Position numbers and translations under genes: made by a program. This document shows positions 30,800 to 41,295 of a DNA stretch of 64,000 bases, piece by piece (position 1 is the first letter of the stretch; each line of letters opens with the position of its first letter). The notes beneath the pieces were generated by a model. It did no database searches and was not told the origin of the DNA. It saw only the letters and a list, made by a program, of their open reading frames with translations. Source of the stretch: Diploptera punctata (lineage: Eukaryota; Arthropoda; Insecta; Blattodea; Blaberidae); contig JASPKZ010007526.1 in assembly GCA_030220185.1 (NCBI GenBank), positions 1 through 64,000 of the forward strand, written 5' to 3'.

Positions 30800-31270
30800 A
30801 TAATTTATTTACATACCTGTAATTTAATATTGTATAAATGTCATTATATTTATTACTTTCACGGGTTAGAGTAATTTAAATAAGTTAGGTAGCTTTAGGG
30901 TTATTATACATGTATTCTAATAAATTATATTACAAATTTCGAAGATTATGTTATAAATAAGTGACATGTATTTATTGAATATTTTGCATGGGCTATTTTG
31001 CCGTCGTTCATATTCGAAAAATACGTACGATGACGTATCGATTATTATCGACAATCGATTCAGTTGAACCTTTTTCCATAAGAAACCTCTATGTGAGGAT
31101 GTGATTTTTATTAAATTTCAATCTCTTTTGCTATGTAATTTTGGAAATATAGCATTTCAATTGAAGAATACATGTTTTCACCCTGGATTAACGTCTGAAT
31201 ATCGAATCTGACGTCACGACCACAATGACAGCCACTTCCTTCAGGTTATATAGGGAATAGTGCTTTATAA
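30800..31270. other. no recognisable feature
   Basis: AT-rich sequence with a GACGTCACG motif near 31211; nothing else supported. Confidence 0.45.
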
Positions 31271-31439
31271 ACTATTTTACAGCTTTGTTTGTGGATGGTC
31301 CGCAAATCTTTTCGTGCTTTCATCTTCGGCGTTCCTAAACTTAATTTTAAAACCAAAATTATCTCGAAATTAAAATGTCCACTTTTTGCGCCGTACACGT
31401 TTAATTTAATATCTGGATGAATTTTCTCGTTCAGCGTTT

Positions 31440-32058
31440 CATTGACATGTTGAATTGATTGCTAACATGACCATTTTAACTTAAAAAAAAAGTGCTATTC
31501 CAGTTTTCAGATTATGAAAGTATTTTTATAGGTGATTCTAAAAATATTTAGCAACGAAAAGTGACACCGGTAAATAAAATATCGCCTTTATGGGAATATC
31601 GTGATATAAACAGTGACGATCCAAAGTTTAATGTTTGTTTGTTTGTTTGTTATGCAATGTTAAAATTTCTCGTGGCGGTGATGAAAAAAAAATGCAGCTA
31701 TGTATGCACCAAACAAAACTAGCTTACCTTTTTTTCTTTTGTTTTTAATTACTTCATGGAATTGATCGATCTATTTATCAATTGGATGTTATGGTTAGGT
31801 AAGTAGGTGCAGGTACCTACCTAGGCCTATGTTGAATTCGTCGAAAACATCTTGGCAGGTAACTACATAATATGAAAAAATATGATTAAATAATATTTTC
31901 TTAACGTTATTAGTGTAAATTTGGTATGCTTTTATATAATACATAGTTTTTTTTAATTCCGGTTACCGGCCCGATACTAGCTTATTATCCGGTATCCGGC
32001 CGAATAGCAAATATAGGCCGGATACCGGATAGTTGCCGGATATCCGTTTCATCGCTAA
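31440..32058. mobile_element. hAT element, gene B paralogue copy
   Basis: Aligns with 11490-12409 minus the SINE-B1. It retains the right end ATCCGTTTCATCGCTA. The left end is lost at about 31440. Confidence 0.8.
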
Positions 32059-32165
32059 TATAGAATACTGATAACTGTTGGTTGATGAAATGAGACATTT
32101 CTGAATCAATATCCCATAGACACGCCAAAAGGGTATGCCATTAAAGTAACCCGTTTTTAATTAAT
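32059..32165 (+). pseudogene. CACTA-like ORF relic, gene B paralogue copy
   Basis: The plus strand reads DNCWLMK, stop, DISESISHRHAKRVCH, the same relic as at 12424-12500. Downstream lies the empty TTA site of the 2335-bp element. Confidence 0.65.
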
Positions 32166-32450
32166 TAAAAAACCGTAGTAAGTCTTATTTCAAAACGAAT
32201 TTTTTTGAAATAATTATTAATTTCATTGTCGTTTCATGTTTAGTGACTCTCCACTCCCATAGAAACACAATTCATATTCTTTGCACGATAGAATTCCACT
32301 TTTCAGAATTTGTATAACGGTGTAAAGAAGTGAAAGATCTTAAAAAACAACCATTTGTTTGACACTTGTATTTTTTACAAATATAAGTAATCAATTTTAA
32401 ATTATTTTATACTGTAACATTTGTGGTGAAAGTATTTTGGTATAATCTTT

Positions 32451-32662
32451 TTAAAATATTAATATAAATAATAGACAAATCATCACTTCAATAATGTAAA
32501 ATGATTCACACATTATTATGCCTAAACCTCCTTTATTCTTATGTGGTTCTCCATTGCAGAAGTCGGTAGTACATTCTTTACATACGTAAGCACGGTTGTC
32601 ACACAACTTATTTTTTTTCATACCCTTGACAAAGCAGTATCTCAGTGCGTGTTTGGTTGCCT
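32451..32662 (-). CDS. gene B exon 3
   Basis: Acceptor TTTTTATAG then AGGCAACC; stop TAA at 32453-32451; 30 nt shorter than gene A because the stalk repeat is single. Confidence 0.9.
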
Positions 32663-35600
32663 CTATAAAAAAACATGTTTAAGAATATTATTATTGCAAA
32701 AATAAAGGGGTCAATTTAGAAACGATGTTTATTAAGTATGTTACAAAAATATATAACATTATATATTTATGTAACATACTATATATATCTTAAAATACTC
32801 TGAATATTTTGTGAGGTAAATTTATATTTATTTTGAAAATATTAAATATTTATTCATAGATAAATATGGAAAATAACATGCTGTTCTTAATTAATAAACT
32901 AATGAGCCATTTTTACCTCTTACCTCATAGTTTATATTTTCTTAACACGGGAACTGCAGTTTTCAAGAGAACCATGTATCTCATTTTCAACCGACATTAT
33001 GACTACCGGATTTTCGTTGGAATCTCCTTCAATAACGTTGCCATCTGGTGTTGATTTGATGAACTTAGAGATCAGGTTCCGTTCATCAGGAATTTTGAAA
33101 TTCATGGATCTAAATTGGTTCTTCTGAATATATATCTTCTCCCAAACTGTCAATTCTAAAGGTTTTTCCAATTGTTTTAGAAGTTGATCCTCTTTTTACA
33201 CGCTTTATATTAGCTTGACCTGTATCTATCTATCTATGTAACGGAATCTTTCAACGCGATTTTCACCCTCTTAAAATCATTGGATCGACTTGAAACTTTG
33301 TATACTTGTAAAAGACCCGTGACAATACAATAATTTCATATTTTGTTTCTAAAATCATGGCCAGAATCATCAGAAAATCAAAAAAAGTGTCTTTGTATCT
33401 ATGTAACGGAATTTTTGAACACGATTTTCACCCACTTAGAAACATTGGATCGACTTGAAACTTTGTATACGTGTAAAGGACCCGTGACAATACAATAATT
33501 TCATATTTATTTTCTAAAATCCTGGCCAGAATCATCAGAAAATCAAAAAAGTGTCTTTGTATCTATGTAACGGAATCTTTGAACACGATTTTCACCCACT
33601 TAGAAACATTGGATCGACTTGAAACTTTGTATACTTGTAAAGGACCCGTGGCAATACAATAATTTCATATTTTGTTTCTAAAATCCTGGCCAGAATCATC
33701 AGAAAATCAAAAAAATGAAAACTGGTATAATAGGTTGCGGACTTGTCGACTTTTTAGTCAATCGTTGTAAGAGCTCAGTTGGTAGAGCGGTGAACTCTTA
33801 GTGGTATATAATTTCAGTAATCCATAGGTCGCTGGTTCAAATCCGGCTGGGAGGGTTTTTTTTAGAAGAGTATTACTTTTAGCTCATACTACAATAGTAT
33901 CGAATTTAAAGATATTTACATTTTTATCTTATTCTGTAAAATATTAAAACTAAAATGTAAAAAATAAATAATAGTTTTAAAAAAATTAAACAACACGCTT
34001 TATTAGAAAACCGAACTAAAAAAATGAAAAATAATTTTAATTTCCAACACGCTTGGGATAAATAATTTTACCATCAAAAGCGTGGGGTGCTTTTTATGAT
34101 TTTTACATTTTCTTCTTAGAGACTTTACTTTTACCAATATCTGTTTATTATCAAATATATTAATTGATAAAGAGCACCCCACGCTTTTGATGGTAAAATT
34201 ATTTATCCCAAGCGTGTTGAAAATTAAAATTATTTTTCATTTTTTTAGTTCGATTTTATAATAAAGCGTGTTGTTTTAGTTTTTTAAAACTATTATTTAT
34301 TCAATTACACCATTTTAAAATATTTTGAAGTGTTCCTTTTGCGAGTGTCCAAATTCCTTTTTGTTTTTCCTATGTATACTTTATTGCAGTCTCTACAACG
34401 AATTTGATAAATTCCAGATTTTTTACTATCTGGGGTGTTCAGTTTCTTATTGCTTATTAATAGAATACCAAGGCTAAATTTATTTATCGGTGCCAATGTA
34501 ATATTGAATTGTGGTATTAAAAGATTCCGGGCTATGTGGCCGTGGTCTATAACCGGCGTTTCTTCCAGACGTTTCTCCCTCAACTGCGGAGGGCATCTTC
34601 AGTGGCGAACGCTTCCAGCTGTTGTTTCCCTGTCGTAGGGAAAGAACAGCTGGAAGCGCTCACCACTGAAGATGCCCTCCGCAGTTGAGGGAGAAACGTC
34701 TGGAAGAAACGCCGGTTATAGACCACGGCCACATAGCCCGGAATCTTTTAATACCATGATTACCGGCCGTGAAAGCCTGCATTCCACAATTAATATTGAA
34801 TTCCTTGAAAACGTAAACTATGAGGTAAGATGTAAAAATGTATCATTAATTGCCCAGACTGGGCAAGCTGAAGATGATATAGAAGATTATATCGAAACAT
34901 GTTCGAGAACAAATCAACATTAAAATCAGGTAAGGTGTTTCTAGACTTAAAATAAACTTGATATACTAGTTTGAATATGACAGTTATTCGATTCAATAGC
35001 CAAAGAAATGTTTTTTTTTTTTCACATATTAAAAATTAATTCCATAATGCAATTTAGAAGATCGTAGAATAAAAGTATTTACCATTTATAACAGTAACAC
35101 AAATATTGCGTTTTTGTGGACAGGTAATTTTACTATCATGGTAATCATCATAACATTTATCTTTACCAGGCGAAGGATCTATACATTCATAGCATTTAAT
35201 GCAGTTCCCTGAAACAGATCGGATCACAAAAATAACAATAGAAAAAATAAATTTGATATAACAATATTATAATTATTATTCTTGCATTATCATCAGCAGC
35301 AGCATCAAGGATTAGACCTGCTGGTCTGTTCCGATCTCATGTTAGAATTGGTCTATCCATATTTTACTGGGTCTTTCAACACTTCTTCGTCCTAGTGGTT
35401 TGTAATGAAGAATGTGTTTCGGGTACTCTATTGCTATCCATTCTATTGATGTGGTCCATCCATTGATCTTTGCATTGTGTAATTGTATCTAATAGTTTGA
35501 ATATATTTAGTTCTCTTCGTATATCCTCACTTCGTTTTCGATCTGTTATTGTACAGCCAGTCACACTCCTCAGGAACCTCATTTCTGACGTTTTTATTCT

Positions 35601-36310
35601 TCGTTCCTGGTTTTTGGTTAAGACCCAGTGCTCCGATCCATATAGTAGTGTTGCAACCGCCATTGTCTTGCATTATCGATTTACGGCAATTCTCTTAGTC
35701 CGTGGTTCTCTAACTCTTCAAGTCTGGGATACACTTCGAAATATATTAAACTTAACGAAAATCATAAGTTAAGTTAGTACACCCTAATCATGGATGAAAA
35801 AGTAAATAAAACAAAACTATATCACTATAATTAAACACATGTTGAATATTTTTTAAAGCTATTTTATATTCACCGAATTAATGCGATAGATGGGGCTGTT
35901 ATTTCTGCTTAAGCAGGTGTATAATAGATTAAATCGTAGTTAACTAGAGTCGTAAATCAGAGCACGCATCAAGTGTATTTCCGAACGACATGAGCAACTT
36001 TGCTGCTTCATTCGAAAGTTCAGGATATTCACGCCTTAATGATATTCAAAACGTTTTATCTGAGTATACAAATGTAATTTTAATATCAGAATCGCAACTT
36101 ATATCATACAACTGTTCTCTTAGTTTTGATGAAAAATTTGAACTTTCGAAATACAGTAATGGGCTTGAAACCATTTGAAATCACTGTTATATTCTGGAAA
36201 ATAAATTTCGATCTCATTATTCAGGGCAGGGAATGGAATGCTGCTGAATCACGAAACTCAGAAAGTAAAGAAAATTAATTTTCTCTCAGAAGATAGCGTA
36301 AGTTTTGAAA

Positions 36311-36349
<39 letters not shown>

Positions 36350-39300
36350 AAATAGAAAAGGAACATAACTTTTGATACACCCTACCACAGATTTATATGT
36401 TTCTGGAATGACGACTTTATCATAACTTTGGAACGCAGGGATGGTTGGGTTTTGAAGGGACAAATAGAGTTAAATTAGTTCGAAAAATAAGTCTGTCATA
36501 TGAACCATGGTGGTCAGCCAATTATTATCTAAGAACAAAGGTATATTTATTCTTACACCCGTCCATAGTAATTCTGCCCGAGACAGGTCTTTCACTGCAA
36601 TTGGCTCACGGGATACATCACCAAAAAAAGATAAAAATGACAACTTTAATAAATTCTAACTGAACAAGAAACGTCTCAATCACCTGCAACAATAATAATC
36701 ATCAAATTAAACATCATAAATACAAATTCGAAATAAAAATCACGAAATAAATCACTAGATCCTCCCAACCAATCAACGCACAGGAACGCTGCCAAGCAAC
36801 ACTTGGAACATGCCTATTGGCGAACCGATAAAATTCATAAAACACGAAGAAAATCGCTGCTCACCGACGCGAAATCAAATTAAAAATACGAAATAATAAA
36901 CGAACTCTGAAAATTCCGCAAACAATAATTAATCAAACATAACCGTATCCGGGTACTTGCTGCCGCCGGCCATCCAAAGCTATCCATCATCACAGGTACT
37001 TAATTATTTTTTTATTCAGAGTCCCCCCCGGATTACCTCGGGCATAATGCCCTTATCCCCGGGTCTGCTCTAACTACTATCTAATCTTTATTGAATAAAT
37101 AAACATAATACATACAGATTTTGGGTATGTGAAGTGTAGATGTTATATGAAGTAAAAAGTATTGTGTGTTTGTTTGTTGTTGTGAGTTTGTGTTTAGTGA
37201 TGCATAAAATAAATATGCATAATACTTAAAGTAATGATAATTGTTTTGATGATACGTGATATGAGAGTAATTGTGTTTGTTTGTGTTAGTGTGTGTGTGT
37301 GTGTTTGCTGTTTGTGTTTATGTGTATGTGTGTGTGTGGTGTGTGATTATGAAGATGGGAATGTTAATGACGGATCATCCTTCTTCTGCCATCTTCTTCA
37401 GTTCTTAATCATAGAACTCTACCGATGTAGCGTGTGATTGCTTTGTACGGTTGCTTCCTTGTCCAGTACTCCAGGGGCGGCGGCCAGTGGACTCCTCCTT
37501 CCATGGCTGCAAACTCGAGTTCTCTTCAGAAGACACCGTATTTAGTGCAATGATATAGCACATGAGTGACGGTGTCCTCTTCATGGTTGTTACAATTGCA
37601 CACTGCTGTTTCGGCGAGTCCTCTCTCAAACAGTTTACCCTTGAAATGCCCGTGCCCGGACAGCAATTGAGTCACGTTGTGGTTCGGCACTATCCATGGC
37701 ATGCGCATTCACGCCCGTACTCTAGGAAAGAATTCCTGAGTTTGACGACTATGCTGTTCTTGCTCCCATTGTTGTTGCCATTTTTTCCTCAAGGTGAGCA
37801 TCGATGATTCCACAGGTACTTAACCCAAACTTCAAAATTAACCGGGACAAATGGACTGTGTCTTGGAACCCGGGGTTCCTCTTTTAATGGGGAACCGATG
37901 GACTGCCCGCCACTGGATCACTCAGTCGTAGGGCAGACCACTCTTACTCCTAAGCGTTTACATGCAATACTTTGCAACTTTACTAGGGAATACTAGGTGT
38001 GGTAGCTTCCCGTTGCTTTCCACACCGGTGAAGGATGATGATGATGATGACCGGATGGGCCCTAAGCTTCCTGACATTTATTCTCACATGTGGGGAAAAC
38101 CCCGAAAAAACCTCACCCAGGAAACTGTCCCGACCGGGGATCGAACCCATGCCCGCTGCGTGACAAGACAGCACGCTACCTCGAGACCACAGCGGTGGAC
38201 TTTATACTTGCAACTATTCAAAATATGAAAACCTTTTTTCTAAGCTAGAAAAATTTCGCATTCAATGGCTGAGCTTTTATGAAAATTATAAATTTATCTG
38301 AAATGTCAAAAGCCCTTTTCTTATCACCCAATTTGATATTAATAGTCAATGCTTCCCTGTAAATAAAGCAATGTACGCTAGTTTCATCTGGGGTCACTTA
38401 AGAACACGCACAAAAGCATCACTCTCACGTTTTCACATTGCGCAGCATCCATCGGAAATTAGTGCAACATATGTATATATTTTTTTCAATACAGTGGTTA
38501 ATAATGAAGGCTAGGATATTTTTGTAATATTAACATGCAAAATGTGTACACATTTATCCTATAACATGATGTAAAATATGTAAGATTACATAAAAATTAC
38601 AATTTTATTTTATATAAATTTATACTAAATATTAGGTAATACCCGGCGTGCGCTGCTACGCCTAAATAAATGAAAATGAATGGGCTTTTATGTTTGGTTG
38701 AATAAGTAGAAGGCAAAATAATTATAAATTTATATTTTTCAGAAACGCCGTGCTGATTACCCGGCGTTGCCAGGGAATCTACATATCCCAATCTTCTTGA
38801 CATAAATGAGCTCAAATACGAAAATTAATGTGTTTTATGTTTAGTTTAATAAGTTAATAGAGAAAATTTATATCGTAATTATTTTTAGATACCCCGTGCT
38901 GTTTACCCGGCGTTGTCCGGAAATCAACTCATCTTGATCTTCTTGACATAAATGAGCTGAAAGACAAAAATTAATGTATTGACTTACGGCCGTAGTTATT
39001 ATGATGATCTTGTAGAAGATTTTCGGGCTGTTGGCCATGGTCTTGAGGCTTGTAGTTCCCCGACGTTTCGCCAGAGATGTCGGGGAACTACAAGCCTCAA
39101 GACCACTGCCAACAGCCAGGGAATCTTCTACAAGATCATCATAAAAATTAATGTATTTCTTATGATTAGTTGAATAAGTAAGGTGAAAAATAATTATAAA
39201 TGCATATCGTAATTATTTTAAGATTTCCAGTGCTGATTACCCGGTGTTGCCCGGGAATCTACTTATCTCGATCTTCTTGGCATAAATGAGCTAAAAGACA

Positions 39301-41259
39301 AAATTCGTTATTGTGAGTTATCCGTAAAAGAATGTGCTGCTATGCTTGCACAGGAATCTACGTACTTGTCTCGATCTTCTTGGCATCAATGAAAGACAAA
39401 AATGGTTATTGTGAGTTATCCGTAACAGGTAAAACATGTGCTGTCGCGGATTTTTTGTAGAGCTTTTTGAGATATTCTATTCTATTTACATTAATTTTAT
39501 GTATTTCTTATGGTTTAGACAGAGTAAGCCATATAAGCGTCGAAAGAGCTACATTTTTTCGCGTTTTCCACTACAAAGTGTGATTTTTAAGGATATCCTA
39601 TAGTCTATGTTCATCCCGGGTATCTCCTGAACATTTTTCAAAAAAAACCATCACAATCGGATCAACGGTATGGCCGCGCATGAAGTACAAACAAACAAAC
39701 ATTCATTTCTATATATTAGACTAACTTTCAGATATATCAAATTTGAAGGAATGGGACAGTTAAATACTTGACAACCTGGTAAGAACGATATTGTCATGTT
39801 TCTATTATAAAATAATCCCACTACAGGCCTTAGGGACATTGGGATGTTAAGGCTCCCACCTTTCTAGATAACGGGCATGAGATTTTATCTTTGTGTGAAA
39901 GCCGTCTTTACCCCCACTACATGGTATGGTATTCATTTTTTATAGGCTGAGTCCATCCCAGGGTCATGATGCCATCAGAAATTAAGCAGTTAAAAATCCT
40001 GATCCCATCGGGTCTCGACCCTCAATTTTCCAGCCTGTAGGACATTGCCTTAACCAACTATACCACGGTGTGCCCCTCATGTATTTCTACTATTTAATTC
40101 ATAAACAGAGTAGATCGTTCAGGTTTTAAAAGAGATCTTGCTATGTGGAATCGTGTACTCAAGTCTTCAGAGTGTTTCTGTATCTAAGTTTATCGTGTTT
40201 AGTAAATGGAATTCTTCTTTGACCGTTTCTCACCAACTTTTGTATAGGTTGGAAAAAACAGTTTCAGTGTACAATTAGGTATATGAGTTTTTTAATGTAA
40301 ACAAATATCACAAATATTGTTCTAAATTATTTTCCACTTATGAATTTTTTAATTAAGACGCATAATGTGTAAATTTACATAACAATCTTTAAAATATGTA
40401 AAAATATGTAATTATGATCAAATATGTAAAAATATATAATGATAAATTTTCATATATAATAAGTTAGTTTGTAATTATGGACATTTATCAATTTTACCCA
40501 TGTGTAAGCAAAGGGAAAGGATATGTAATTACATACAAATCCTAGCCTTATTAATAATATATTAATTAAGAACTTCGAAAATACATTCTGTTTGCACAAG
40601 TTTTCATAAAAACGAAAATCTTCATCCATACCTAACGAAACAAATGAAATAAGACGAATTAACAATGTTTGTTGATTTATTTATAATTTGCAATACAATC
40701 AATCTATTTTATTCTCGTTACCAGTTTATTTTCTACGTCACTAGCCATTTCATTGATACCTTGCTACCTTGTCATCGAACATGACTTTAACAATATCCTT
40801 AACGCAATATGTTTAACCACAGATAGAAGTTCCTCACCTATATAATGAGGTTTTCCAGCTTTAGCAACATGAAAACTAGCCAAATATGATTACAAAGCCT
40901 TTGAGTTAAGTGATCCAACTTTGAATACAACAAATCACAACCTTTTTTTTCCCCTTAATTTCTTTCTTTCTCGTTTTTTTTCTTTTGTTTACACTGTTCT
41001 TCCTTTTTTTTCTTTTTCCTTTGTTAACCTTTTTATCTTATTCACACATACAAACACAAGACAGGACACACACACAGACCTAAGGTGGAGATTTTAAAAT
41101 CCCCTACCCCGCCGGGAATCGAACCCGAGTCGCGGGAGTGGAAGGTATGGACTCTACCGACGACGCCACGGCGACGGACAAGATGAGACAACAAAGACTG
41201 CTCACAACTTTTGCATATCTACACTTTCAAACATTACTATTAATACTTTTTCAGTTTTT

Positions 41260-41295
<36 letters not shown>

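Larger units (their letters stand above)
33195..34300 (+). mobile_element. composite tRNA-Tyr foldback element, copy 2
   Basis: Starts TTTACACGCTTTATATTAGC and contains three 164-bp tandem units, a tRNA-Tyr-like sequence with intron (33764-33855), and a foldback with arms at about 33988-34090 and 34166-34276. The arms carry the ACACGCTTTAT motif also present at the element's 5' edge. It lies within a Penelope endonuclease relic inside gene B intron 2. No clear target duplication. Confidence 0.82.

Noticed and set aside
33234..33720. CRISPR-like array
   Set aside because: The 164-bp units are contiguous without spacers and lie in an animal genome; it is an ordinary tandem repeat.
37234..37437. 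Cysteine/valine-rich small protein
   Set aside because: It translates a (TG)n-rich 3' region; no splice or signal context.
39651..39839. Minus-strand 62-codon frame
   Set aside because: Spans the end of repeat E and the start of SINE-C; not a gene.
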